From positions 771,501-835,500 of the forward strand of contig NZ_CP162414.1 of the NCBI RefSeq assembly GCF_040932005.1: 64,000 nucleotides of DNA, in the 5' to 3' direction. This document shows, one piece after another, positions 34,875 to 43,901 of the stretch. Position 1 is the first letter of the stretch. Each line of letters opens with the position of its first letter. A program made the translations under genes and the position numbers. This stretch comes from Aestuariibius sp. HNIBRBA575 (GTDB taxonomy: Bacteria > Pseudomonadota > Alphaproteobacteria > Rhodobacterales > Rhodobacteraceae). The notes beneath the pieces are model-generated. The model was given only the letters and a program-made list of their open reading frames with translations. It was not told where the DNA came from and ran no database searches.

Positions 34875-35801
34875 TTAGCGTGGTTTTGACGGGGATCGCC
34901 ACAAAATAAACAGACCTGACAGCACAATCAGAACACAGCCTTGCGCCATCTGCCAGTCCAGTGTTTCGCCGAAAAACAGCACCCCAAAGGCAATCCCGAT
35001 CAGCAGGCGGGAATAGCGAAACGGGGTGACGGCGGATACGTCGCCGGTACGCATCGCCTTCATCAGGCCGGAATAGGCCAGAACACCGGCGACCACGGCC
35101 CCGATCATCATGGCCCAGATGCGCAAGTGGGGCATCACAAAGGCTTGGCCGTCCCAAAGAGCATAGAGCCCGCCCGCGACGATCACCGCCAAGAAGCCAT
35201 AAAACCCCAAAACCGATGTGGACAGCGTGGATGGCGCCGCCCGGCTGGCCAGATCGCGCCCGGCAAAGCCTAACATGCCCAACACGGCCAAAATCGACAG
35301 CATCGAAAAACTGTCCGACGTAGGGCGCAGGATGATCAGCACGCCGATCAATCCGATCACGATGGCCAACCAACGTCTCCAGCCGACATGTTCGCCAAAC
35401 GCAATTGATGCGCCCGCGACCACAACAATCGGTGTGGCCTGCAGGATCACCGTCGCCGAGGATAAAGGGGTCAGGGTGATGGCCAACCCATAAAAAAGCC
35501 GCCCGGTGATTTCGAACAAAACCCGGATGCGCATGGGTTTGGACAAAACCGCCGCTTGCAGCAGCGACGTGCCCTGAAGCCGGGCCACTATCGCAAATAG
35601 GATCGCACCGCCCAGGCCAAACATCATCAGGATCTGGCCGATGGGCAGTTGGACAAATGTCGCTTTTAGGAATGCATCCTCAACCGCGAAGCCCGTCATC
35701 GCCGCAACCATGAACAAGCTGCCGATCAGGTTGGCCCGTGCGTTTGCAGGGGCGTTTGCCGGGGCATTTGTAGATGCGTTTCGGGGGGCGAGGTTTTGCA
35801 T
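34875..35801 (-). CDS. DMT-superfamily (EamA) exporter
   Basis: 308 residues from the ATG at 35799-35801. Ten membrane segments arranged as two EamA repeats of five. The N-terminus has an unusual NAPANAPANARAN repeat before the first helix, encoded by a short tandem repeat of GCATTTGCC-like units. Substrate unknown; such carriers export amino acids, purines or other metabolites. A second EamA gene lies at 36743-37618, and gcrA stands between them. Confidence 0.88.
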   Translation of the reverse strand: MQNLAPRNASTNAPANAPANARANLIGSLFMVAAMTGFAVEDAFLKATFVQLPIGQILMMFGLGGAILFAIVARLQGTSLLQAAVLSKPMRIRVLFEITGRLFYGLAITLTPLSSATVILQATPIVVVAGASIAFGEHVGWRRWLAIVIGLIGVLIILRPTSDSFSMLSILAVLGMLGFAGRDLASRAAPSTLSTSVLGFYGFLAVIVAGGLYALWDGQAFVMPHLRIWAMMIGAVVAGVLAYSGLMKAMRTGDVSAVTPFRYSRLLIGIAFGVLFFGETLDWQMAQGCVLIVLSGLFILWRSPSKPR

Positions 35802-35949
35802 GAATATTCCTGTTTGAACACCGACCTGATGGTGGATCAGGGCGATGCAAAACTGGTACGCGGGTGCAGGGCGATGCACAACAACCAAGATCGCCAAAAG
35901 CTGCGGCCAAGGGGCGACACCAGCGGGGTGATCAGTCACCAAGCCAACG

Positions 35950-35979
35950 AAAAAGCCCCGCCAGTTTGGCAGGGCTTTG
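35950..35979 (-). terminator. Rho-independent terminator after gcrA
   Basis: On the minus strand AAAGCCCTGCCA and TGGCGGGGCTTT form a 12-bp stem (one G-U pair) around AAC, followed by TTTTTC. It ends about 20-50 bases beyond the gcrA stop. Confidence 0.88.
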
Positions 35980-35999
35980 TCAGATCAATATGTCCGGGA

Positions 36000-36581
36000 T
36001 TACCGGCGGCGGTCGCGCCGTGATGACATGGGCTGAAACGCCACGCCGACATGGGCTTCGCAATAGGGTTTGCCTTGTTGAACGGGCAGGCCGCAGAACC
36101 AGAAATCTGGAGTGGCCGGATCGCCGATGGGCCATTTGCAGGTCCGTTCGGTCAATTCCATCAGGCTGATTTTCTTAGCGCCTTTTTCCACTTCACTGAC
36201 CTTGGCCAATGCTTCGGGGCTGATTTCATTGGCCGAAGGCTGTGGTGGCAATGGCTGGCCCGCGGGAATGATCGCACGGCGCGCTGGGCTCATGGGCAGC
36301 GGCTTGGATGTGTCGATCTCTGGCTTGGCCGCCGGGGCGGCTGCCTTGGGCTCGGCCTTGGGTTTGGGGGCCGCTGTTGCCTTGGGCTTGGGCGCGGATT
36401 TTTCTTTGGTGGTTTTTGCCGCCGTTGTTGTGCTGGTCCGGTTGGACAGCCCCAAACGGTGCACTTTGCCGATCACTGCGTTGCGGGTAACCCCGCCCAG
36501 TTCCTTGGCAATCTGGCTGGCGGACTGGCCTTCGCCCCACATCTTTTTAAGCAGCTCAACCCGCTCGTCGGTCCAGGACAT
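36000..36581 (-). CDS. gcrA: GcrA cell-cycle regulator
   Basis: 193 residues. GcrA is the alphaproteobacterial sigma-70 cofactor that activates promoters carrying GANTC sites methylated by CcrM. The N-terminal HTH is diagnostic: MSWTDERVELLKKMWGEGQS at 1-20 and ELGGVTRNAVIGKVHRLGLS near 27-46. A long Lys/Pro/Ala linker (about 52-95) leads to the C-terminal sigma-binding domain with CKWPIGDP, FWFCGL and YCEAH cysteine/histidine motifs. Strong taxonomic marker for Alphaproteobacteria. Confidence 0.96.
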   Translation of the reverse strand: MSWTDERVELLKKMWGEGQSASQIAKELGGVTRNAVIGKVHRLGLSNRTSTTTAAKTTKEKSAPKPKATAAPKPKAEPKAAAPAAKPEIDTSKPLPMSPARRAIIPAGQPLPPQPSANEISPEALAKVSEVEKGAKKISLMELTERTCKWPIGDPATPDFWFCGLPVQQGKPYCEAHVGVAFQPMSSRRDRRR

Positions 36582-36742
36582 GGCATTTCCTTTGGTAAGG
36601 GGGCGCGCGTGAAACCGCCCGACCCATCTGAATTCGTCAGCATCCTATTTTAAGCACCCTTGGCCGGGATACAAGCGCCTGTCGCGGGATAATACGGATC
36701 GTTTGCATGCGCGACCTTTGAAACACAGCTATGAAGGCGAGG

Positions 36743-37618
36743 TTAACGGGCGATCCGCGCCTCACGAAAGGCCAATAACGCCGCCCCGGCAATGATGACA
36801 CCGGCACCCAGTAGCGATACGATGTTGGGCCAGGATTGGAACGCCACCCCATCATAAAGCGCGACAAAAACCAGCGTAAGGTATGAAAAAGGCGTGATAA
36901 AACTGGCCTCGGCGCGGGCAACTGCGTTTAGAAAACAGGTTTGCGCCAAGGCCATTAACACACCAAGCGCCACCAAAACCGCCCATTGGGCCGCATTGGG
37001 CATTTGCCAAACCGGGATCACAACCAGACTGGCAATCGAAAAGCCAAGAATATTATTCACCAACAGGATTTTCAGTGGTTTTTCGCGCCCTGACAGTTTC
37101 TTCATAAAGATCAGCTCTAGTCCCAGCGCCATGGCCGCGCCCACGGCCAGCAATGCGGCGGCCTGAAACGTGGCAAAGCCGGGGCGCAGCAGGATCATTG
37201 CGCCTATCAACGCGATCCCCGCGGCCCCCCAGCGGACCGGCCCCACCCGTTCACCCAATAGGGGAATGGCCAGCATCATCCCAAAGATCGGGTTCAAAAA
37301 ACTAAGCGCCGTTGCATCCGATAACGGAATGCGGGCCGCTGCGGCAAACATCAGCGTCACCCCCAACGCGCCACAGGTCGTGCGCGCGATGTGCAATCGC
37401 CAGTGCGGCCGGGTAAAGGCAGGGCGGATCACGGCCGTGGCCACCAAAAAGGCAAGCAAGGCAAATGTGAACCGGCCATGGGTTACCTGCAATGCGGGCA
37501 AAGCAGGGCCAAGCGCATCCGTGCCCAGCAATTTCGCGCTCAGCATTGTGCCAGCGATGAACGCCGTCGCTGTGATCATCAATAGGATCGCGAGCCGGGG
37601 ATTTTGTTGATGTAACAT
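36743..37618 (-). CDS. DMT-superfamily (EamA) transporter
   Basis: 291 residues from the ATG at 37616-37618 (an in-frame TTG lies four codons upstream). Ten membrane helices in two repeats; WGAAGIALIGAMILLRPG near 130-147 is the typical EamA repeat end. Substrate unknown. Not closely similar in sequence to the EamA protein at 34875-35801 beyond the fold. Divergent from the ClbS/DfsB gene with 58 bases between. Confidence 0.87.
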   Translation of the reverse strand: MLHQQNPRLAILLMITATAFIAGTMLSAKLLGTDALGPALPALQVTHGRFTFALLAFLVATAVIRPAFTRPHWRLHIARTTCGALGVTLMFAAAARIPLSDATALSFLNPIFGMMLAIPLLGERVGPVRWGAAGIALIGAMILLRPGFATFQAAALLAVGAAMALGLELIFMKKLSGREKPLKILLVNNILGFSIASLVVIPVWQMPNAAQWAVLVALGVLMALAQTCFLNAVARAEASFITPFSYLTLVFVALYDGVAFQSWPNIVSLLGAGVIIAGAALLAFREARIAR

Positions 37619-37676
37619 GACGCGGATCAAGGCGTCAGTTCGGCGAAAGTGTCAATCAGTTTCAAAGGAGATCGCC

Positions 37677-38210
37677 ATGCCTGCAGCGACGCACAAACTG
37701 GACCTGATCAAAATCGCCGACAAAGAATATGCCAAATTGCAAAAACTGATCGCGGATATGCCTGCGGATCAGGCCCTGCGCAAACGCGAACAAGACACTT
37801 CGATCAAGGATGTGATCGGCCATCGTGCCCACTGGATTGCGTTGTTTTTAGGGTGGTATGTGGATGGGTTGGCGGGCAAACAGGTTTATTTCCCCGCCCA
37901 AGGCTATAAGTGGAGCGATCTGAAATCCTATAACGCCATGTTGCGCGGGCAGCAGGCGGATTTGGGCTGGGATGATGTGCGTGACATGCTGGCGCAAAAT
38001 CATGCCGCGCTGATCGATTTCATTCACACACGGGATGACGGCGCGCTATATGGTGGCCCAATGCAGGGCGCTAATAACAAATGGACCCCCGGCCGCTGGG
38101 CCGAAGCTGCGGGCCCATCCCATTATCGATCTGCGGCCAAATGGGTGCGCGCCTGCATCAAGAAAGATGCGGCAGATTGCAAAAACACGGGGCGACACGC
38201 AGGGGCTTAG
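37677..38210 (+). CDS. ClbS/DfsB-family four-helix protein
   Basis: 177 residues from the ATG at 37677 with AAAGGAG six bases upstream. The sequence matches the ClbS/DfsB (DUF1706) family: an EYAKLQKLIADMP helix near 17-29, a DVIGHRAHWIALFLGWY segment near 45-61 and a C-terminal KWTPGRWAEAAGPSHYRSA. ClbS of colibactin producers opens a cyclopropane warhead and gives self-resistance, but most family members lie outside any such cluster, as here, and have no demonstrated substrate. Confidence 0.78.
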   Translation: MPAATHKLDLIKIADKEYAKLQKLIADMPADQALRKREQDTSIKDVIGHRAHWIALFLGWYVDGLAGKQVYFPAQGYKWSDLKSYNAMLRGQQADLGWDDVRDMLAQNHAALIDFIHTRDDGALYGGPMQGANNKWTPGRWAEAAGPSHYRSAAKWVRACIKKDAADCKNTGRHAGA

Positions 38211-38274
38211 CGAACTTTTGCCATGCTGTGAAATCTAGCTTTTCAAAACCTGAATCACATTGTAACCACTTCAC

Positions 38275-39252
38275 ATGTTAAAGTTTTTTAAGCGTTTCGT
38301 CTTTGTTATTGTTGTGGTTGGCCTCGGTCTTTGGGCTGCAAACTCTTCATTGTTGGTTTCACAAGTCGAGAGTCACAAAACCCGTGTCATTGCCCATCGC
38401 GGTGTGCATCACATTTACACAGGATCAGATCGGTCGGTCGATTCTTGTCATGCCTCTCCTGTGGAGCCAATCGAACATCGTTTTATTGAGAACACGCTGC
38501 CATCCATGCGCGAAGCCTTTCGCCTAGGAGCGGACGTTGTTGAAATCGATGTTCACCTGACCAACGATAACGTTTTTGCCGTGTTTCATGATTGGACCGT
38601 GGATTGTCGGACCGATGGGACTGGTGTCACCCACAATCAGAATTTTGCCGATCTCCAAGCTCTCGACCTTGGCTATCGTATCGATGATGGCAGCGGTTCG
38701 TTTCCACTTCGGGGGCAGGCGATTGGGCAAATGCCTGACCTGCTCACCGTTTTATCCCAAGATATGGGTGGCGCATTTTTGGTGAATTTCAAGAGCACGC
38801 GCCGCGGTGACGGTGTCGCTTTGTTGGCACTGCTTGAAAACCCAGAATTGCGTGAACGGGTTTACGGGGTTTATGGTGGCAGCTCGCCAACACAGGCCGT
38901 CATCGATGCGCCACTTGGCCTGCGCGGTTTTGACAAAGCCATGATTAAAAGCTGCCTAATGAGGTATTTTGCAATCGGTTGGAGCGGGTATGTACCAGAA
39001 GTCTGCCGGGACACGATGATTGTCGTTCCGCAGAATTACGCTGGTTTTTTGTGGGGCTGGCCGCATCGTTTCACCCGCCGTCTAGGTGACAAAGGCACCG
39101 ACGTTATTATCGCCGGTCCGTATGACGGGTCTGGTTTCATCAGCGGTATCGACGATGCGACCACTCTTGCCAATGTGCCAGAACATTTCGACGGATATAT
39201 TTGGACGAACCGGATCGAACTTGTTGGTCCGACCGTTTCTTCTGATCAATAG
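38275..39252 (+). CDS. Glycerophosphodiester phosphodiesterase family protein
   Basis: 325 residues. An N-terminal membrane anchor or uncleaved signal (FVFVIVVVGLGLWAA) places the GDPD TIM barrel on the outer side of the membrane. Active-site landmarks: IAHRG at 39-43, ENTLPSMREAFRLGADVVEI near 73-92, then DVHLTND and VFHDWTVDCRTDGTG near 104-118. These enzymes cleave glycerophosphodiesters to glycerol-3-phosphate and an alcohol. Codon choice (more T-ending codons) differs from the neighbours, hinting at transfer. No good ribosome-binding site is visible before the ATG. Confidence 0.85.
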   Translation: MLKFFKRFVFVIVVVGLGLWAANSSLLVSQVESHKTRVIAHRGVHHIYTGSDRSVDSCHASPVEPIEHRFIENTLPSMREAFRLGADVVEIDVHLTNDNVFAVFHDWTVDCRTDGTGVTHNQNFADLQALDLGYRIDDGSGSFPLRGQAIGQMPDLLTVLSQDMGGAFLVNFKSTRRGDGVALLALLENPELRERVYGVYGGSSPTQAVIDAPLGLRGFDKAMIKSCLMRYFAIGWSGYVPEVCRDTMIVVPQNYAGFLWGWPHRFTRRLGDKGTDVIIAGPYDGSGFISGIDDATTLANVPEHFDGYIWTNRIELVGPTVSSDQ

Positions 39253-39571
39253 AAACAGGCATTTATCATTGTGGTCGTCCCTGTCCCATTGGGTCGACAC
39301 AACTATGCGCGGTGGTGACACAATCGTCCGTACGGGATGCAACGGATTTCGCACCGTTTCATGCCGCCCCACCAAAGGGGTTCACAGACGCGATCGAATG
39401 CTCTACACGGGCCGCATGATGACATATGCACTCATTTTTGTCCGACGCCGACGCTAATTAATAGCGTTGTTTCGTCGCGCCTATGCGCATCTCTTCTCCA
39501 AATCTCTGCAAATTATTGACACAGCCCTGCCGCTACGGCACCAACGGGCTTTCTGTTGAAGGACCACAGAC
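39253..39571 (+). promoter_or_regulatory. Gene-free region upstream of argD with a possible -35 element
   Basis: About 320 bases with no gene I can support; the short open frames here lack codon bias. A consensus TTGACA at 39516-39521 lies 51 bases before the argD ATG, but the hexamer 17 bases later (CACCAA) is a poor -10, so the promoter is tentative. AAGGACC precedes the ATG. Confidence 0.35.
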
Positions 39572-40738
39572 ATGATCCCTTCCGTATTGCCGACTTATAA
39601 TCGCGCCCCTTTGTCGTTCGAAAAAGGCCAAGGCGCCTGGCTTGAGACCGCAGAGGGCCGACGCATGTTGGATCTGGGCGCTGGGATTGCGGTGAATGCG
39701 CTGGGCCATGCAAACCCTGAACTGGTCAACGCCTTGACCGATCAGGCGCAAAACCTGTGGCACGTGTCCAACCTCTATCAGATTCCTGCCCAGCAGAAAT
39801 TGGCGGATATGCTGGTCGATCTCAGCTTTGCCGACACCGTGTTTTTCACCAATTCCGGCACCGAAGCCTGCGAATTGGCCGTAAAAATGGTGCGCAAATA
39901 CTGGCACGATCAGGGCGAACCCCAAAAAATCGACATTCTGACCTTTGACGGCTGTTTTCATGGCCGGTCATCTGCGGCCATCGCGGCGGCAGGGTCGGAA
40001 AAAATGATCGGCGGCTTTGGCCCGGTGCTTGAGGGATTTGTACATCTGCCTTTCCTTGATCTGGACGCAGTGCGCGCCGCCATCTCTGACACAACCGCGG
40101 CGATCCTGATCGAACCGGTTCAGGGCGAAGGCGGCATTCGCACGATCCCGGATGCAGATTTGCAAGCTTTGCGCGCCATCTGTGATGAACACAGCATTTT
40201 GCTGGTTCTGGACGAAGTGCAATGCGGCGTTGGGCGCACGGGGCGTCTGTTTGCACATGAATGGGCGGGCATCACGCCGGACATCATGATGGTTGCCAAA
40301 GGCATCGGTGGCGGGTTCCCGTTGGGGGCCGTGTTGGCCAAAGAAGCCGCCGCCAGAGGCATGGTCGCGGGCACACATGGGTCCACCTATGGCGGCAACC
40401 CACTGGGCTGTGCTGTGGGCGCAAAAGTGCTGGAAATCGTGGGGGATCCTGCATTTCTGGCCGAGGTGAACCGCAAATCCGCCCTGCTGCGCCAAAAGCT
40501 AGAAGGCCTGATCGCCGCCCATCCAGATATCTTCGAAGAGGTGCGCGGCGCGGGGCTGATGCTGGGGCTGAAATGCAAGCTCAGCAACATGGATTTGGTG
40601 CAAGCAGGCTATGATAACGATGTGATCACCGTGCCTGCTGCGGATAACGTTGTGCGGCTTTTGCCCCCGCTGAACCTGACAGATGACGACATTGATCAGG
40701 CGTTCAAACGTCTGGATCAGGCGGCCTCTGCCCTTTGA
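39572..40738 (+). CDS. argD: Acetylornithine aminotransferase (class III)
   Basis: 388 residues, PLP-dependent. Converts N-acetylglutamate 5-semialdehyde to N-acetylornithine; some homologues also act in lysine synthesis. Landmarks: LDLGAGIAVNALGHANPEL near 32-50, NSGTEACELAVKMVRKY near 95-111, DEVQCGVGRTGRLFAHEW near 215-232, and the Schiff-base lysine in VAKGIGGGFPLGA. Followed 64 bases later by argF, so the two form an arginine operon. Confidence 0.93.
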   Translation: MIPSVLPTYNRAPLSFEKGQGAWLETAEGRRMLDLGAGIAVNALGHANPELVNALTDQAQNLWHVSNLYQIPAQQKLADMLVDLSFADTVFFTNSGTEACELAVKMVRKYWHDQGEPQKIDILTFDGCFHGRSSAAIAAAGSEKMIGGFGPVLEGFVHLPFLDLDAVRAAISDTTAAILIEPVQGEGGIRTIPDADLQALRAICDEHSILLVLDEVQCGVGRTGRLFAHEWAGITPDIMMVAKGIGGGFPLGAVLAKEAAARGMVAGTHGSTYGGNPLGCAVGAKVLEIVGDPAFLAEVNRKSALLRQKLEGLIAAHPDIFEEVRGAGLMLGLKCKLSNMDLVQAGYDNDVITVPAADNVVRLLPPLNLTDDDIDQAFKRLDQAASAL

Positions 40739-40802
40739 TATATAACGGAATTTCCCGTTTAGTGAATTTGGGGCGGATGCCTCTGACGAGAAAGACAAAG
40801 AT

Positions 40803-41729
40803 ATGAATCATTTTCTGGATATCAACAAAACCGACCCGGCCGCATTGCGGGGCATCTTAGATCAGGCCGCAGCGATGAAATCTGCGCGTGCTGGCCTGCC
40901 AAAGGGCACGCTGGACGCCGAGCAGCCCTTGAAAAACCACATGGTGGCGTTGATTTTTGAAAAACCATCGACCCGGACCCGCGTTTCGTTCGACGTTGGC
41001 GTGCGGCAAATGGGCGGGCAAACTATGGTCCTGTCCGGCACGGATATGCAGCTGGGCCACGGCGAAACCATTGCCGACACGGCGCGCGTTCTGTCGCGCT
41101 ATGTTGATCTGATCATGATCCGCACCTTTGAGGAACAGACCCTGCTGGAAATGGCCGAATATGCCAGCGTTCCGGTGATCAACGGCCTGACCGATCGCAC
41201 CCATCCCTGCCAAATCATGGCCGATATCCTGACATTTGAGGAACAGCGCGGGCCGATCGCTGGCAAGAAAGTTGTCTGGTCTGGCGACGGTAACAATGTA
41301 TTTGCCAGCTTTGCCCATGCGGCGGGTCAATTTGGGTTTGATCTGGTCTTTACCGGGCCGGAACCACTTGATCCCGAACAAGGTTTCATTGACGAAGCCC
41401 GTGCCAAAGGCGCAAATGTGACCATCGAACGCGACCCGGTAAAAGCCGTCAAAGGTGCCGATCTGGTGGTGACGGATACGTGGGTGTCGATGCATGATCC
41501 GCAATCGGCCCGCGAACGGCGCCACAATCAGCTGCGCGGATATCAGGTGAATGACGCGTTGATGAGCCACGCAAAATCAGATTCGCTGTTCATGCATTGT
41601 CTGCCCGCCCACCGCGATGACGAAGCCACCAGCGCCGTGATGGATGGCCCCCATTCGGTGATTTTTGACGAAGCCGAAAACCGACTGCATGCCCAAAAGG
41701 CCGTGATGCGGTGGTGTCTGGGGCAGTAA
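40803..41729 (+). CDS. argF: Ornithine carbamoyltransferase
   Basis: 308 residues. Joins ornithine and carbamoyl phosphate to citrulline. All signatures are present: carbamoyl-phosphate loop STRTR at 56-60, HPCQIMAD near 138, the VVTDTWVSM ornithine-side motif near 223, and HCLPAHR near 265. Anabolic ArgF is preferred over the catabolic enzyme because of the argD neighbour. Terminator follows at 41752-41782. Confidence 0.96.
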   Translation: MNHFLDINKTDPAALRGILDQAAAMKSARAGLPKGTLDAEQPLKNHMVALIFEKPSTRTRVSFDVGVRQMGGQTMVLSGTDMQLGHGETIADTARVLSRYVDLIMIRTFEEQTLLEMAEYASVPVINGLTDRTHPCQIMADILTFEEQRGPIAGKKVVWSGDGNNVFASFAHAAGQFGFDLVFTGPEPLDPEQGFIDEARAKGANVTIERDPVKAVKGADLVVTDTWVSMHDPQSARERRHNQLRGYQVNDALMSHAKSDSLFMHCLPAHRDDEATSAVMDGPHSVIFDEAENRLHAQKAVMRWCLGQ

Positions 41730-41751
41730 TTTGCCCAGAACGGTATAAAAG

Positions 41752-41782
41752 AGGCCAGAGCTGGGATTGCTCTGGCCTTTTT
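41752..41782 (+). terminator. Rho-independent terminator after argF
   Basis: AGGCCAGAGC and GCTCTGGCCT form a perfect 10-bp stem around TGGGATT, followed by TTTTT, 22 bases after the argF stop. Confidence 0.92.
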
Positions 41783-41801
41783 CGTTTAGGACAGTGTTTG
41801 A

Positions 41802-42821
41802 TCAGGACACGGTGACATTGCCGCGTTTGCGGCCTGTTTCCACGTAGGAATGGGCCTCTGGCAGGTCAGACAAAGGCCAGGACCGGTCCATCACAGGGCG
41901 CAGTTTCTCTTGGGCAACGAGGTCCAAAATCTGCGCCATCATAGGGCGCAACTCTTTGACGGGTAACATGCCTGTGGCCGAAAATTGCGCCTTTTTGCGG
42001 GTGAATTTGCTGCGCAACATCGCACATAGCAATCCAAGCCCCAAAACCGGTGACAAATAGCGGCCCGTGCGGGTCAGAACCGGATTGCAATCGTCGAAAT
42101 TCGACACGCCCAGCGTGTCATAGATCACATCATATTGGCGTGTGTCCTGGGTAAAATCGGTGTCCGTATAATCAATCACATGATGCGCCCCAAGCGACGC
42201 CACCAGCCCGGTGTTGCGGGTGCTGCATGTGCCTGTGACCTGCGCGCCCAATGCGGCGGCGATCTGCACCGCTGCGGTGCCAAGTGATCCAGAAGCGCCT
42301 AAAATCAACACTTTATCATTGGGGCGAATTTGGGCCAGCTGAGATAAAAAGTTGAACGATGTCAGGGGGCCGTCGCACATTCCTGCGGCTTCGGCATGGG
42401 ACAATTGCGCGGGTTTATGCACCAGCATGTAATCCTCTGGCAGGCAGATATGGCTGGCGTTGCCGCCAAATCGCAGCCCCGTTTCCCCAAAGATTTCATC
42501 GCCCACTTTGAACTGGGTCACATCGGTCCCGACGGCTTGAACCACACCGGAAATACCTGTGCCGATCCGGTCTTGTTTGGGTTTGCCCAGCCCGAGAAAC
42601 AAGCGGGCAAATTTTGGTGTGCCAGCACGCATCATCCCGTCGGCGCGGGTGACGGCTGAGGCGTGAATTTTGATCAGCACCTCGCCTTTGGGTGGGGTTG
42701 GCACGGCAAAGGATGTGGGTTCCAACACTTCGGGTCCGCCATATCGCGTGACGCGCCATGCTTGGGCGAATGAGGTGGAGGAGGCAGCCTGAAAGGTTGT
42801 TGTTGCGGATTGGTGGGTCAT
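41802..42821 (-). CDS. Zinc-free medium-chain dehydrogenase (quinone-oxidoreductase-like)
   Basis: 339 residues. MDR fold: N-terminal GroES-like half with IKIHASAVTRADGMMRAGTP near 50-69 and GTGISGVVQAVGTDV near 88-102; Rossmann half with LILGASGSLGTAAVQIAAAL near 172-191. The absence of the structural cysteine lobe suggests a zinc-independent NADPH:quinone or enone reductase. Transcribed divergently from a LysR regulator, 109 bases apart, which probably controls it. Confidence 0.85.
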   Translation of the reverse strand: MTHQSATTTFQAASSTSFAQAWRVTRYGGPEVLEPTSFAVPTPPKGEVLIKIHASAVTRADGMMRAGTPKFARLFLGLGKPKQDRIGTGISGVVQAVGTDVTQFKVGDEIFGETGLRFGGNASHICLPEDYMLVHKPAQLSHAEAAGMCDGPLTSFNFLSQLAQIRPNDKVLILGASGSLGTAAVQIAAALGAQVTGTCSTRNTGLVASLGAHHVIDYTDTDFTQDTRQYDVIYDTLGVSNFDDCNPVLTRTGRYLSPVLGLGLLCAMLRSKFTRKKAQFSATGMLPVKELRPMMAQILDLVAQEKLRPVMDRSWPLSDLPEAHSYVETGRKRGNVTVS

Positions 42822-42930
42822 GGAATGGGTCCTAATTGGGGGTGTTAACTTGACGGGACCGATCTAGCACGTCAAAATTGACCCATGAATTGCCTGAAAT
42901 GCCCACCTATGGATCAAAAATGAACCACCT

Positions 42931-43815
42931 ATGATGGATTGGAAATCTGTGCCTGCGTTTCTGGCCGTGGCCCGAGAAGGATCATTGCGGGCGGCGGCGG
43001 ATCATTTAAACGCAACCCATGCGACGCTGCGACGTCAAATAGAGGCGCTGGAGGCGCAGCTTGGGGCGCAGTTGTTTCGGCGCGCGCAAAATGGTCTGCA
43101 TTTAACCGCCGCCGGCAAAACATTGCTGCCCCAAGCGTTAGAGGCTGAGGCGCAATTGCTGCAAGGGTTCAGCGCCGTGCAAGGGCTGGACCGAGAGGCC
43201 AGCGGTCACATCCGGGTGTCGGTGGACCCCATGACGGCGCATTTTTTGCTGGCCCCGGTATTGGCGGACTTTTCAGCGCTTTACCCTGAAATTGATCTGG
43301 AACTTAGGCTGTCATTTGGCATCGATTCCATCGAAAAACTGGAAACAGATGTGTCGATCCGACATGTGACGCAGGTCCAAGAGGACGTGGTCGGGCGCAA
43401 GCTATTCCCGCTCAATATCGGGGTGTTTGCGGCGCGGGATTATCTGGATCGCGCCTTGCCCAAGGCAGGCCCCAAAGGGCAGGGGCTGGATTGGATTGGT
43501 TATGGGCCAGAGCCGGTATTGCAACAAATGATCGCTCAATCCGCCTTTCCCAAAGGGCGCATTCGTCATTCCATCGCGGATCCTGAAATGCACCTGCATA
43601 TGGCCCGCGCCGGGGCCGGGATGACGTTTTTGGCCAATTGGGTGCAGGCGCAATTCCCCGAATTGCAACGGGTGCCCGGCACCAAATTCGAAAGCAGCCG
43701 GTCGACTTGGGTGTTGCTGCACGGCGATTTGCAGCGGGTCAAACGGGTGCGGCTGTTTGTGGATTACCTCTGTGCGGCGCTGTTGGAACGGCGCGCGGAC
43801 TTTATTGGCGACTAA
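42931..43815 (+). CDS. LysR-family transcriptional regulator
   Basis: 294 residues: N-terminal winged HTH (SLRAAADHLNATHATLRRQI near 18-37, GAQLFRRAQNGLHLTAAG near 47-64) and a substrate-binding effector domain. Likely regulates the divergent quinone-oxidoreductase-like gene. The 109-base gap holds a repeated CCACCTATG (about 42901 and 42924, the second at the start codon) that could be part of an operator; effector unknown. Confidence 0.9.
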   Translation: MMDWKSVPAFLAVAREGSLRAAADHLNATHATLRRQIEALEAQLGAQLFRRAQNGLHLTAAGKTLLPQALEAEAQLLQGFSAVQGLDREASGHIRVSVDPMTAHFLLAPVLADFSALYPEIDLELRLSFGIDSIEKLETDVSIRHVTQVQEDVVGRKLFPLNIGVFAARDYLDRALPKAGPKGQGLDWIGYGPEPVLQQMIAQSAFPKGRIRHSIADPEMHLHMARAGAGMTFLANWVQAQFPELQRVPGTKFESSRSTWVLLHGDLQRVKRVRLFVDYLCAALLERRADFIGD

Positions 43816-43901
43816 GCGATGTCAAATCCGATGGATGTTTTCGTTTCTGTCGTCTAAACCGGCGTTAACGCAATCATTGCATATATAAGACGAGGACCCT
43901 C

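Noticed and set aside
34765..35373. Upstream extension of the SDR frame into the EamA gene
   Set aside because: The extension is antiparallel-frame shadow of the EamA coding region; the SDR begins at the standard MPNLALITGASSGIG start with a ribosome-binding site.
39086..39457. Open frames at the end of the GDPD gene and in the following gap
   Set aside because: They overlap the GDPD gene in another frame and continue into non-coding sequence without codon bias.
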